Below the pieces are notes generated by a model. It made no database searches and had not been told where the DNA came from. It saw only the letters and a program-made list of their open reading frames with translations. Position numbers and translations under genes: made by a program. DNA of 34,852 nt from Clostridiales bacterium (GTDB lineage Bacteria > Bacillota > Clostridia > Caldicoprobacterales > UBA3941): the NCBI GenBank assembly GCA_012518395.1, contig JAAYSJ010000165.1, forward strand, positions 1 through 34,852, read 5' to 3'. The first letter of the stretch is position 1. Each line of letters starts with the position of its first letter. Below are positions 1 to 8,102 of this stretch, one piece after another.

Positions 1-28
1 GGGGGTACTTGCCCCTCTTTTTTTGCAC
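1..28 (+). terminator. Rho-independent terminator of an upstream gene, cut by window edge
   Basis: The window opens with a G run that can pair with CCCC at 12-15, followed by a T-rich tract at 16-24. This is the shape of the 3' half of an intrinsic terminator whose 5' arm may extend beyond the window. It would end a transcript entering from the left, so dpaA has its own start. The stem cannot be fully judged because the upstream bases are missing. Confidence 0.5.
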
Positions 29-54
29 TCTATTGTCTTTCTATTCATACTATA
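27..54 (+). promoter_or_regulatory. Candidate mother-cell (sigma-K/sigma-E type) promoter of dpaA
   Basis: CATACTATA at 46-54 fits the sigma-K -10 consensus CATANNNTA and is close to the sigma-E -10. An AC dinucleotide at 27-28 lies 17 bases upstream, the spacing expected of the short sigma-K -35. Dipicolinate synthase is known to be made in the mother cell under sigma-K in Bacillus, so the match is in the right place. The motif is short, so this remains a prediction. Confidence 0.45.
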
Positions 55-131
55 GTAACAAATATCTAAATAAATCCCAGGGCGTGACTAAAAAGAACCG
101 AAGTCTGGGCTAATTTCTGGGGGAGATCTAA

Positions 132-1013
132 ATGAACGATCTGTTAACTTTTTCTGTCATTGGTGGGGATCAGCGCCAAGTTGAATTGATCCATATTTTA
201 TTGGATAAAGGACACAGGGTTAATATCTTGGGCTTTGACGAATTGATTGATTCCAAAGCCAAGGTATGGACTAAAGTCGAGCCTGCTCTATTCAACTGTA
301 ATTTGCTATTATTACCTATACCTTATAGGAATGAACAAGGTAATATCACCATACAGAAATCGGGAATTTCGGTGAGGCTATCAGATATAGCGGAAAGCCT
401 AGGGAACTATAGACCATTTATCATCTTGGGGAAAGCAGACAAGTCCTTTTCAGAATTGGCGCATAAAAAAGAACTGCACTATTTTGATATTGTAGAGGAC
501 GAAACTTTTGCTATTTTAAATGCCATACCAACTGCTGAGGGGGCTATTCAAAAGGCTATGGAGATGACAAACTTTACCCTCCACGGATCAAATATCCTAA
601 TCCTCGGTTATGGCAGGATAGGTAGATCCCTATCAAGAATGCTTAAGGGGATAGGCGCAAAAGTAACTGTGGAGGCCAGAAAGACGGAGGATCTGGCTTG
701 GATATCGGAGAATGGATATACAGCCCTCCATCTAGATGACTTAGACAGATGCCTTCCATTTCAGGATATTATTTTTAACACGGTTCCCCACCTGATATTG
801 GAAGAGACCTCCTTAGGCAGGTTAAATAAAAATACAATAATTATTGATATATCTTCCTATCCAGGGGGAGTAGATTTTGCAGCGGCTCAGGAATTAGGCA
901 TAGAGGCATGCCTTTCCCTTGGACTCCCGGGTAAAGTAGCCCCTAAAAGCGCAGCGGAAATAATATATAAGGTCATTATGGGAAATGTTAGGGAAGGTAA
1001 GGTAAAATTCTAA
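132..1013 (+). CDS. dpaA: Dipicolinate synthase subunit A
   Basis: The 293-residue product is recognised as DpaA (SpoVFA), which with DpaB converts the dihydrodipicolinate-pathway intermediate of lysine synthesis into dipicolinic acid, the major small molecule of the spore core. Its C-terminal half has an NAD(P)-binding Rossmann fold with the glycine-rich motif ILGYGRIGRS near residues 157-166. The N-terminal half is the dipicolinate-synthase-specific domain. Length is normal for the family. The ATG follows a GGGGGAG ribosome binding site at 119-125. dpaB starts 14 bases after the stop, which indicates a two-gene operon. A sigma-K-like promoter lies upstream, consistent with late mother-cell expression. 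I see no missing segment. Confidence 0.95.
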   Translation: MNDLLTFSVIGGDQRQVELIHILLDKGHRVNILGFDELIDSKAKVWTKVEPALFNCNLLLLPIPYRNEQGNITIQKSGISVRLSDIAESLGNYRPFIILGKADKSFSELAHKKELHYFDIVEDETFAILNAIPTAEGAIQKAMEMTNFTLHGSNILILGYGRIGRSLSRMLKGIGAKVTVEARKTEDLAWISENGYTALHLDDLDRCLPFQDIIFNTVPHLILEETSLGRLNKNTIIIDISSYPGGVDFAAAQELGIEACLSLGLPGKVAPKSAAEIIYKVIMGNVREGKVKF

Positions 1014-1027
1014 ACGGGGGTATTAGT

Positions 1028-1606
1028 ATGGATTTAGCAGGGTTAAAGGTGGGTTTTTGTATATGTGGATCTTTTTGTACTTTTGAAACAATAATACCTG
1101 AAATTAAAAAGTTGGTCATTAAAGGGGCAAATGTAGTGCCTGTTTTTTCGAAACCAGCTTATTCTTGGGATACACGTTTTTTTTCTGCCAGTGAATTTAG
1201 AACCATTATAGAGTCGATTACTGGTGAAAATATTGTACACAGTATTATAGATGCAGAGCGATTTGGCCCAGATAATAAAATGGATATAATGGTCGTAGCA
1301 CCTTGTACGGGTAATACTATGGCCAAACTTGCAAATGGGATTACAGATAGTGCTGTTACTATGGCCTGCAAAGCGCATTTGAGAAACAATAACCCAGTTG
1401 TTCTTGCAATAGCTACCAATGACGGTTTAGGTGCCAACGCAAGGAATATTGGGGCGCTCTTAAACAGAAAAAATTTCTATTTTGTCCCATTCGGTCAGGA
1501 TGAACCCTGTACAAAGAGTAATTCGCTGGTTGCAAAATTTGAAATGCTTTTATCGACTATGGCGGAAGCCGTTAATGGGAGACAAATACAGCCTTTATTG
1601 ATATAG
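1028..1606 (+). CDS. dpaB: Dipicolinate synthase subunit B (flavoprotein)
   Basis: The 192-residue product belongs to the flavoprotein/HFCD family and matches DpaB (SpoVFB), the partner of DpaA in dipicolinate synthesis in the mother cell. Visible family features are the N-terminal GFCICGSFCTF segment, which begins the flavin-binding Rossmann-like fold, and the central VVAPCTGNTMAKLANGI block near residues 89-105 that includes the conserved PCTGNT loop. It is preceded by GGGGG 5-10 bases before its ATG and is probably cotranscribed with dpaA. In Bacillus this pair is followed directly by asd and dapG. Here asd is absent and a 277-base spacer with a candidate vegetative promoter separates dpaB from dapG. 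Confidence 0.93.
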   Translation: MDLAGLKVGFCICGSFCTFETIIPEIKKLVIKGANVVPVFSKPAYSWDTRFFSASEFRTIIESITGENIVHSIIDAERFGPDNKMDIMVVAPCTGNTMAKLANGITDSAVTMACKAHLRNNNPVVLAIATNDGLGANARNIGALLNRKNFYFVPFGQDEPCTKSNSLVAKFEMLLSTMAEAVNGRQIQPLLI

Positions 1607-1756
1607 AATAATTTTCTTCAGTTTAATACAACAACATGTACAAAGGCTGTCATGAAAAAAAAGGTGTTTTATCGTAAAATGGATCTGTAAAAGAAAAATT
1701 TCATTGATTTATTATGGATTTGGCTATATTATTATCACGACTAACAATAATTTAGC

Positions 1757-1785
1757 TTGAAAATCGTTGATTAGTATTTTATATT
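1757..1785 (+). promoter_or_regulatory. Candidate sigma-A promoter of dapG
   Basis: TTGAAA at 1757-1762 and TATATT at 1780-1785 are separated by 17 bases, giving a near-consensus vegetative promoter about 100 bases upstream of dapG. It would uncouple aspartokinase expression from the sporulation genes dpaAB. The 1607-1883 spacer shows no clear terminator after dpaB and no recognisable lysine riboswitch. Confidence 0.5.
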
Positions 1786-1883
1786 ATTTTGATACTTTAG
1801 GCGATAATTGTTTATTAAATATATGGCAGAGATCTTATAAACTGTTAGAATGATCCCATTGCTTTATTGTAGGAGGAAAGGAC

Positions 1884-3110
1884 ATGAAAATAATTGTCCA
1901 AAAGTTCGGCGGTACTTCATTATCCACCCAAGAATTGCGTAACCAGGTAATAAACAAAATAATTAACGCAAAAAGGGGCGGATTTCAACCCGTAGTTGTT
2001 GTCTCGGCTATGGGAAGAAAAGGGGATCCCTATGCTACCGATACCTTATTAGAGATGAACTCATGGATTTGCAAAGATGTGCACCCACGGGAGATGGATC
2101 TACTTATTTCTTGCGGCGAAATTATTTCAACGGTGATTTTAGCCAATACATTAAAAGCCCGCGGCTATGAGGCTAGAGCCTTTACTGGCGGGCAAGCTGG
2201 GATTATAACAGATTCCAACTTTATGGAAGCTGATATATTAGATGTTAGGCCTGACAGAATACTGGATTCCCTTGCTAAAGGTAGGATTCCCATAGTTGCT
2301 GGATTTCAAGGAGTAACCGAAAATGGGGATTTTACAACCTTGGGACGGGGTGGAAGCGATGTAACAGCAGTAGCTCTGGCTGGAGCCCTGTCTGCTTTCG
2401 CAGTAGAAATCTACTCAGATGTGGATGGGATTATGACAGCAGATCCAAAAATAGTAACCAATGCCTGCGTCCTTTCCCATGTCAGTTATTCTGAAGTTCT
2501 GGAATTGGCTAGCAAAGGTGCCAAGGTTATTCATCCCCGGGCGGTTGAATATGCGATAAGGGATAATATACCGTTGTTTATCAAGAATACATCCAATGCT
2601 GCCCCAGGTACTATTATATCCTGTGAGTATGATGGGGCGCTAAGTTCAAAACAAATATTATCCAAACAGGTGGTAACAGGCATAGCACATATTGCGGATA
2701 GGATACAAGTTACAATTTTTCAGGACGATCCAACTAAAAATAATAAAGTTTTAACGAAACTGGCTGATAACCACATCAGTATAGATATTATAAACATATT
2801 ACCCGATAAAATGATATTCACCATTGAGGGTGCCAAACAAAAAGAGGCGCAGCATATACTAAAAGATAACAAATGCCGATATTCCATCTTAGAAAATTGC
2901 AGTAAGATTTCAGTTGTAGGCGGTAAAATGAGAGGGGTGCCTGGGGTCATGTCGGCTATCGTGACCGCCCTCAGCAAAAACAATATACAGATTTTACAGA
3001 CAGCGGATTCCCATACTACCATTTCTTGTTTGGTTAAGGGTGAAGATACTTCAAAAGCCGTTATTGCCCTACATGAAGAATTTGAACTGTATAAGAAGGA
3101 AATCCAGTGA
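1884..3110 (+). CDS. dapG: Aspartate kinase
   Basis: The 408-residue protein is an aspartokinase, which phosphorylates L-aspartate in the first step of the lysine, threonine, methionine and diaminopimelate pathway in the cytoplasm. The N-terminal kinase domain (about 1-240) shows KFGGTSL at residues 7-13 and the GRGGSDVTAVALA motif near 154-166. Two ACT domains follow, the last containing the SVVGGKMRGVPGV segment. Length and ACT architecture match the DapG class, which in Bacillus lies beside dpaAB and supplies the dipicolinate/diaminopimelate branch. An AGGAGG site precedes the ATG. A strong terminator follows at 3117-3145, so the transcript probably ends here. The exact isoenzyme and its feedback effector cannot be read from sequence. 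Confidence 0.9.
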   Translation: MKIIVQKFGGTSLSTQELRNQVINKIINAKRGGFQPVVVVSAMGRKGDPYATDTLLEMNSWICKDVHPREMDLLISCGEIISTVILANTLKARGYEARAFTGGQAGIITDSNFMEADILDVRPDRILDSLAKGRIPIVAGFQGVTENGDFTTLGRGGSDVTAVALAGALSAFAVEIYSDVDGIMTADPKIVTNACVLSHVSYSEVLELASKGAKVIHPRAVEYAIRDNIPLFIKNTSNAAPGTIISCEYDGALSSKQILSKQVVTGIAHIADRIQVTIFQDDPTKNNKVLTKLADNHISIDIINILPDKMIFTIEGAKQKEAQHILKDNKCRYSILENCSKISVVGGKMRGVPGVMSAIVTALSKNNIQILQTADSHTTISCLVKGEDTSKAVIALHEEFELYKKEIQ

Positions 3111-3116
3111 ATTTTT

Positions 3117-3145
3117 AATAAGTCCCGAAAGGACTTATTTTTTTT
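3117..3145 (+). terminator. Rho-independent terminator after dapG
   Basis: AATAAGTCC (3117-3125) and GGACTTATT (3131-3139) form a perfect 9-bp stem with a CGAAA loop, followed by a T run to 3145. It starts 7 bases after the dapG stop codon. Confidence 0.93.
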
Positions 3146-3199
3146 AATAAGGAAACAATAGAAGCGTGATTTATATTTTATATTAAATGGACGGTGCAA

Positions 3200-3952
3200 A
3201 TGATACCACAAGAAAACAATTCAAATGCAGAAAATAGGGATATTAAACAATCGGAGGAGTCTTCCAGACAAAATATAAAAGAGTACGGATCAGTGTCGCT
3301 TCCCCAATCCCAGCCTAATAACATACACTGCCTTACTATTATTGGCCAGGTTGAAGGTCATATGGTCTTACCACCCCAGAATAAAACAACAAAGTATGAG
3401 CACTTGATTCCTCAGCTTATAGCTATTGAGGAGAGCAAAGAAGTTGAAGGAATATTATTAATCCTTAATACAGTAGGGGGCGATGTTGAGGCGGGCTTGG
3501 CTATCGCAGAACTAATTAGCACCATGTCTAAGCCCTCGGTTTCCCTGGTTCTCGGGGGAGGTCATAGTATAGGGGTGCCGTTGTCCGTATGTACAAATTA
3601 TTCGTTTATCGCTTCCACAGCAACGATGACTATTCATCCTATAAGGATGACTGGGGTGATCATTGGAGTCCCACAAACTTATGAGTATTTCAATAAGATG
3701 CAGGAAAGGGTGGTTGACTTTATAATAAGGCATAGTGAAATATCCAGACCCAAATTTAGCGAGCTTATGTTCAGAACTGGCGAATTGGCTAACGATATTG
3801 GTACAGTTTTAATCGGGGAAGAAGCCGTTAAAGAAGGTCTTATTGATCAAGTAGGGGGGCTAAACAAAGCGATTGTAAAATTAAAAGAATTAATTGCTTC
3901 AAAAAAGAAGGAGGAGGATAGCGATTATAATTCATTCAATAGTTCCCATTGA
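3200..3952 (+). CDS. tepA: ClpP-family serine protease TepA (YmfB)
   Basis: The product (250 residues from the ATG at 3200; a GTG at 3194 is also possible) is a Clp-protease/crotonase-fold protein of the translocation-enhancing TepA family. After a polar N-terminus of about 50 residues, the conserved block [15 protein letters not shown] leads to GGGHSIG with the likely catalytic serine, then MTIHPIR with the likely catalytic histidine, and ends with EGLIDQVGG. In Bacillus TepA is reported to assist protein export and degrade spore small acid-soluble proteins. Here, as there, it is followed by ylzJ and lies upstream of the ftsK/spoIIIE gene, which supports the assignment. The ATG is favoured because GGACGG at 3189-3194 is suitably spaced from it. 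Confidence 0.88.
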   Translation: MIPQENNSNAENRDIKQSEESSRQNIKEYGSVSLPQSQPNNIHCLTIIGQVEGHMVLPPQNKTTKYEHLIPQLIAIEESKEVEGILLILNTVGGDVEAGLAIAELISTMSKPSVSLVLGGGHSIGVPLSVCTNYSFIASTATMTIHPIRMTGVIIGVPQTYEYFNKMQERVVDFIIRHSEISRPKFSELMFRTGELANDIGTVLIGEEAVKEGLIDQVGGLNKAIVKLKELIASKKKEEDSDYNSFNSSH

Positions 3953-4151
3953 ACAAATATATCCGACGGATCAGAAAGAAACAGTGGAACATCGGAAAAT
4001 AATAACGTTTAATAATATTCAAATGGAAGTCAGATTCATCGATGAAAGGTTCTTTGAGATACAACGTATATTTTCAACCGACTTAAGAGACTACCTGAAA
4101 CCTGAATTGCAGCCGGGTACCAGGATGGGTTTTGACATTAAAACAAATTAG
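3924..4151 (+). CDS. ylzJ: YlzJ-like small protein, probable ATT start
   Basis: This frame encodes a short protein of the YlzJ family of unknown function, which follows tepA in many spore formers. The family typically begins with a short hydrophobic stretch and then a Met/Val-Pro motif, and the sequence here reads [13 protein letters not shown]. The only upstream ATG (3894) would add RRRR-rich residues encoded by the ribosome binding site itself and looks false. A strong GGAGGAGG at 3910-3917 sits 6 bases before an ATT at 3924, which gives a 75-residue product starting exactly where the family starts. The gene overlaps the end of tepA by 29 bases. An ATT start is rare, so this is inference. 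The C-terminus ([10 protein letters not shown]) is soluble in character. Confidence 0.75.
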   Translation: MIIHSIVPIEQIYPTDQKETVEHRKIITFNNIQMEVRFIDERFFEIQRIFSTDLRDYLKPELQPGTRMGFDIKTN

Positions 4152-4203
4152 CTATTTAGAAATGGCGGTTCCTTTTTACAAGATATAATTCCCACCAAAA
4201 AAG

Positions 4204-4251
4204 TGGTAAGGCTGGGGTAAAGATGATATAATCAAATATGTTGATTATATC
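4204..4251 (+). promoter_or_regulatory. uppP promoter with overlapping palindromic operator
   Basis: A consensus extended -10 (TGATATAAT, 4224-4232) lies about 45 bases before the uppP start, with only a weak -35 (TGGTAA, 4204-4209) 17 bases upstream. The -10 falls in the left arm of a perfect 10-bp inverted repeat: GATATAATCA at 4225-4234 and TGATTATATC at 4242-4251, separated by 7 bases. The position over the -10 and transcription start is typical for a repressor operator. The regulator is unknown. Confidence 0.55.
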
Positions 4252-4275
4252 ACTTATGGGAAAGGGGACAAAATT

Positions 4276-5112
4276 TTGAAAATCATTTATGCTGCCTTGT
4301 TAGGCTTAATCCAGGGATTAACAGAATTCTTACCGATAAGCAGTTCTGGACATCTGGTGGCATTTCAACAAATTTTTAATCTGCAAGATATCGATATTCT
4401 TTTTGATGTTATACTTCATGTCGGCACATTGGTTGCAGTATTTGTATTCTATTGGCAGGACATTATACAGATGATCCGGGAATTCATTTATTGGTTAGGT
4501 GAGTTGTTAGGTTTAAGAAAGCCCAGCCCTAAAAATAATAGTAATGGTCATAGGACAATGATGTTTATGATAATTATTGCAACTATTCCTACTGCCATTA
4601 TTGGTTTTGCCTTTAATGACTTTTTCGAAAAAGCCTTTTCTTCTATCAAGGTAGTAGGCTTCACTCTACTTCTAACAGGCCTTCTCTTATGGCTATCGGG
4701 TAAGGTATCAATAGGCCGTAAAAGAGCAAAGGATATAAAAACGAGGGATGCACTGACAGTAGGGCTTTTTCAGGGTGCAGCCATTATACCCGGATTGTCC
4801 CGTTCAGGTACTACAATTTTTACAGGGTTGCTCAGGGGATTTGATCTAGAATTAGCTACAAAATTCTCCTTTCTCCTATCTATCCCGTCTATTATAGGTG
4901 CAGTTATCCTGGAAGGCAGAAAAGCATTTATATCAGGAAATAGCTTTACTGGTATTCAATATATGCTTATTGGACTTGTAGTGGCGGCCGTTTCAGGTTA
5001 TTTTTCCATTCGATATTTGGTAAGTCTCATTAAGAAAAATAAATTGTACTATTTTTCTTATTATTGTTGGGGGGTAGGTCTGCTTATTATTATCTATTCG
5101 CTGTTTAATTAG
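4276..5112 (+). CDS. uppP: Undecaprenyl-diphosphatase UppP (BacA family)
   Basis: The 278-residue integral membrane protein dephosphorylates undecaprenyl diphosphate to recycle the lipid carrier of peptidoglycan and other envelope glycans. Both signature blocks are present: GLTEFLPISSSGHL near residues 14-27, with the catalytic glutamate, and PGLSRSGTT near residues 173-181, with the conserved arginine. About seven to eight hydrophobic segments are spread along its length, as in the family. The start is TTG after AAAGGGG at 4261-4267. uppP is not part of the usual tepA-ylzJ-spoIIIE order, so it has been inserted here and has its own promoter with a palindromic operator-like site. It also confers bacitracin tolerance in other bacteria, which may explain separate control. 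Confidence 0.93.
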   Translation: MKIIYAALLGLIQGLTEFLPISSSGHLVAFQQIFNLQDIDILFDVILHVGTLVAVFVFYWQDIIQMIREFIYWLGELLGLRKPSPKNNSNGHRTMMFMIIIATIPTAIIGFAFNDFFEKAFSSIKVVGFTLLLTGLLLWLSGKVSIGRKRAKDIKTRDALTVGLFQGAAIIPGLSRSGTTIFTGLLRGFDLELATKFSFLLSIPSIIGAVILEGRKAFISGNSFTGIQYMLIGLVVAAVSGYFSIRYLVSLIKKNKLYYFSYYCWGVGLLIIIYSLFN

Positions 5113-5191
5113 ATCGATATAGTAATGGACATATTTTACACGGTTTAACCTTTAGATAGGGAAAGCAGACGATAAATAATAAGGTGATTCC

Positions 5192-7504
5192 ATGGGTAAT
5201 AAGACAAAAAGGGCTAAAAGAAATACAAAGACTCGAAATAAAAACACTAGAATCCATGAACTAATAGGAATTATTATTATTGGTCTAGGTTTATTCGCTA
5301 TCCTAAGCGTCTATTCAGAATCAGCTGGTGAAGTAGGTAAACATTTTGGTAATGCCTTGAGAGGGTTATTTGGCATTATAGCATATATAGTGCCTATTTT
5401 TATTATATTTACAGGTATCTTGGTTGTAGTAAGCTACAACAAGGCAATAAACAAGAGCAAACTATTTCTTGTTTTATTTTTCTTTGTTCTGTCCTTCCCA
5501 ATGATACATCTATTTTATATTAAAGAATTCAACAGCGGGGGGCTTTGGTCCTTTATCACCGATTCTTATTCAAAAGGCATTGAAGTTAGAGGAACTGGAG
5601 CTATATTCTCACCTTTAACCTATTATGTCTTCAAATGGTTCGGTTTATTGGGTAGCTACTTGTTTTTAGGCATTGTGATCATTTTAGATTTGCTTATCTT
5701 GACAAATCTATCTATTAAACAATTAGGTATAAATATTTATGATCGCCTAAATGAAAAAAAAATAGCGAATCAACGCAATCGTGAGGAGAAAATAAAGCCT
5801 AAAACTAGGGCTTTCACTGGAGAAATTATTGATCTAAATTCCCTTGAAGAAACAGGGGAAGATCAGGAATCGCTAAAGGAGGCTTTTGATAGAAGGCAGG
5901 CTGCCGCTGAATCAGAAAAATATATAGATGAAGGAATAAAAATTGTAGATTATGGTAAGGCCGTTCATGACCAAGCCAGCAAGGGTAATAAGGATGATAA
6001 CACCGCGCTATCGTCTGATGACCCATCTCAAGATTTAGATATTACCCCTTCTTATAATGCCCTGGATAAGTCTATTGAATATTCTATGCCTCCATTGGAA
6101 TTGCTCAAAGAACCAGATATAAAAAAAGAATCAAAGCATAGTAGTGCGAAGGTAAGAAACAGGGCTAAGCTTCTAGAAGATACGCTGATGAGTTTTGGTA
6201 TTTCAGCCAAGGTAGTTCAGGTAAGTAAAGGTCCTGCAATAACCCGATATGAGTTACAACCTGCTCCAGGTGTAAAAGTAAGCCGTATAGTAAGCCTTTC
6301 TGATGATATTGCCCTTAACCTGGCCGCTTCTGGTGTGAGAATAGAAGCTCCTATCCCTGGCAAAGCTGCTGTTGGAGTAGAAGTGCCAAATCAAGACATT
6401 TCTCCTGTGTTACTACGAGAAGTATTGGAATCTGAGGCTTTTACCTGCCACCCCTCCAAGGTCTGCTTTGGACTGGGAAAAGATATAGCTGGAAAACCCA
6501 TGGTCGTTGACATAGCCAGAATGCCACACCTTTTGATAGCCGGCGCTACCGGTTCGGGAAAAAGTGTGTGTATAAATAGCCTGCTTACCAGCATCCTGTA
6601 CAAGTCTTCACCTGAAGAGGTAAAATTGATACTTATTGATCCTAAGGTGGTAGAACTCAATCATTTCAATGGGATCCCCCATCTTTTGGTGCCTGTTGTT
6701 ACGGATCCTAAGAAGGCCGCTGGCGCACTAAATTGGGCAGTACAGGAAATGGTATCTCGGTATAAGTTATTCGCAGATAAAGGGGTTAAAGATATTCACG
6801 GATATAACAACGGAATTCAAGTTCCAGAAGAAAACAGATTACCCCAGACCATTATAGTAGTAGATGAACTTTCTGATCTTATGATGGTAGCGCCTAATGA
6901 AGTGGAGGATTCTATATGCAGATTGGCTCAGATGGCCAGGGCTGCAGGGATACACTTGGTTATTGCTACCCAGCGACCGTCCGTAGATGTTATTACAGGA
7001 TTAATTAAGGCTAATATACCATCTAGAATTGCTTTTGCGACCTCCTCTCATACTGACTCCAGAACGATTCTGGATATGGGTGGGGCAGAGAAATTATTAG
7101 GAAATGGAGATATGTTGTTCTATCCCATGGATGCCAGTAAGCCCATCAGGGTCAAAGGTTCTTTCATTTCAGAACAAGAAATCGCCGCTGTGGTAGACTA
7201 TATTAAAGCCTCCCATGAATCACCTGCCTATGATATAGATTTAACTGAAGAGATAGCAGTCAGCAAAGACGAACAGTCCAACGATTTAAGTGACGAGCTT
7301 TTGCCCCAGGCTGTTGAGATAGTTATCGATGCGGGACAAGCCTCCATTTCTATGCTACAAAGGCGGCTAAGGATAGGTTACGCGAGAGCAGCGCGTATGA
7401 TCGACGAAATGGAAGTAAGGGGTATTGTGAGTGGTTTTGATGGCAGTAAGCCAAGAAATGTTCTTATTACAAGGGAAGAATTTTATGAATTGTATGGAGA
7501 TTGA
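5192..7504 (+). CDS. ftsK: DNA translocase FtsK/SpoIIIE
   Basis: This 770-residue protein pumps double-stranded DNA across the closing septum, in division or into the forespore. Four hydrophobic segments occupy roughly residues 20-175. A charged linker runs to about 300, then the RecA-like motor carries Walker A GATGSGKS at 451-458 and Walker B with aspartate 558 and glutamate 559 (VVDELSDL). A gamma winged-helix domain (about 705-765), ending RIGYARAARMIDEMEVRGIV, should read the polar guide sequences on the chromosome. Length is close to SpoIIIE of Bacillus. It sits between uppP and pgsA, as spoIIIE lies upstream of pgsA in Bacillus. No second copy is visible here, so whether it serves sporulation, vegetative division or both cannot be told. 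Confidence 0.95.
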   Translation: MGNKTKRAKRNTKTRNKNTRIHELIGIIIIGLGLFAILSVYSESAGEVGKHFGNALRGLFGIIAYIVPIFIIFTGILVVVSYNKAINKSKLFLVLFFFVLSFPMIHLFYIKEFNSGGLWSFITDSYSKGIEVRGTGAIFSPLTYYVFKWFGLLGSYLFLGIVIILDLLILTNLSIKQLGINIYDRLNEKKIANQRNREEKIKPKTRAFTGEIIDLNSLEETGEDQESLKEAFDRRQAAAESEKYIDEGIKIVDYGKAVHDQASKGNKDDNTALSSDDPSQDLDITPSYNALDKSIEYSMPPLELLKEPDIKKESKHSSAKVRNRAKLLEDTLMSFGISAKVVQVSKGPAITRYELQPAPGVKVSRIVSLSDDIALNLAASGVRIEAPIPGKAAVGVEVPNQDISPVLLREVLESEAFTCHPSKVCFGLGKDIAGKPMVVDIARMPHLLIAGATGSGKSVCINSLLTSILYKSSPEEVKLILIDPKVVELNHFNGIPHLLVPVVTDPKKAAGALNWAVQEMVSRYKLFADKGVKDIHGYNNGIQVPEENRLPQTIIVVDELSDLMMVAPNEVEDSICRLAQMARAAGIHLVIATQRPSVDVITGLIKANIPSRIAFATSSHTDSRTILDMGGAEKLLGNGDMLFYPMDASKPIRVKGSFISEQEIAAVVDYIKASHESPAYDIDLTEEIAVSKDEQSNDLSDELLPQAVEIVIDAGQASISMLQRRLRIGYARAARMIDEMEVRGIVSGFDGSKPRNVLITREEFYELYGD

Positions 7505-7531
7505 GGAAAAGATAAGACTTGGGGGATTACT

Positions 7532-8074
7532 ATGAATTTGGCAAATAAAATTACCTTTACACGAATATTTATTATACCAATCTTTGTAATTGTTTTATTG
7601 TTAGATTTTCCATATCATCAATATGTTGCGGCTTTTATTTTTGTAATCGCAGCCAGTACAGATAGTATGGACGGACATATTGCCCGAAAAAGGAATGAAG
7701 TAACAAAACTGGGTCAATTTCTCGACCCTTTGGCAGACAAACTTTTGACTACCTCCGCCTTGGTAGTTTTAGTTGAAATGGGACGAATCTCATCAGTTAT
7801 TGCTATAATCATTATTGTACGCGAATTTATTGTAACGGGTTTTCGTGTTGTTGCTGCATCTGAGGGGGTCGTGATAGCCGCAAGCTGGTGGGGCAAGATT
7901 AAGACCTTAGTCCAGATTATATCAATCGTGGCTATACTTATTGATAACTTTCCTTTTAGAATTATTGGATTTCCCTTTGATAAAGTTTCACTATATATTG
8001 CAACGATAATAACGATAATATCGGGAATAGATTATGTATATAAAAACCATCAGGTACTAAAAAGTAGTATTTAA
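7532..8074 (+). CDS. pgsA: CDP-diacylglycerol-glycerol-3-phosphate 3-phosphatidyltransferase
   Basis: The 180-residue membrane enzyme makes phosphatidylglycerol phosphate from CDP-diacylglycerol and glycerol 3-phosphate. The CDP-alcohol phosphatidyltransferase signature is complete: DSMDGHIARKRN followed by LGQFLDPLADK, giving the two metal-binding aspartate pairs near residues 46-75. Several hydrophobic helices follow. The gene lies 27 bases after ftsK and 28 bases before cinA, in the same pgsA-cinA-recA order as Bacillus. The ATG follows GGGGGA at 7521-7526. Confidence 0.94.
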   Translation: MNLANKITFTRIFIIPIFVIVLLLDFPYHQYVAAFIFVIAASTDSMDGHIARKRNEVTKLGQFLDPLADKLLTTSALVVLVEMGRISSVIAIIIIVREFIVTGFRVVAASEGVVIAASWWGKIKTLVQIISIVAILIDNFPFRIIGFPFDKVSLYIATIITIISGIDYVYKNHQVLKSSI

Positions 8075-8102
8075 TTGCTTTAGGAATTCAGGAGGCCAGT
8101 TT

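Noticed and set aside
1607-1883. Lysine riboswitch or attenuator before dapG
   Set aside because: I looked for a long structured leader ending in a terminator and found none; the spacer is AT-rich and shows only a plain promoter.
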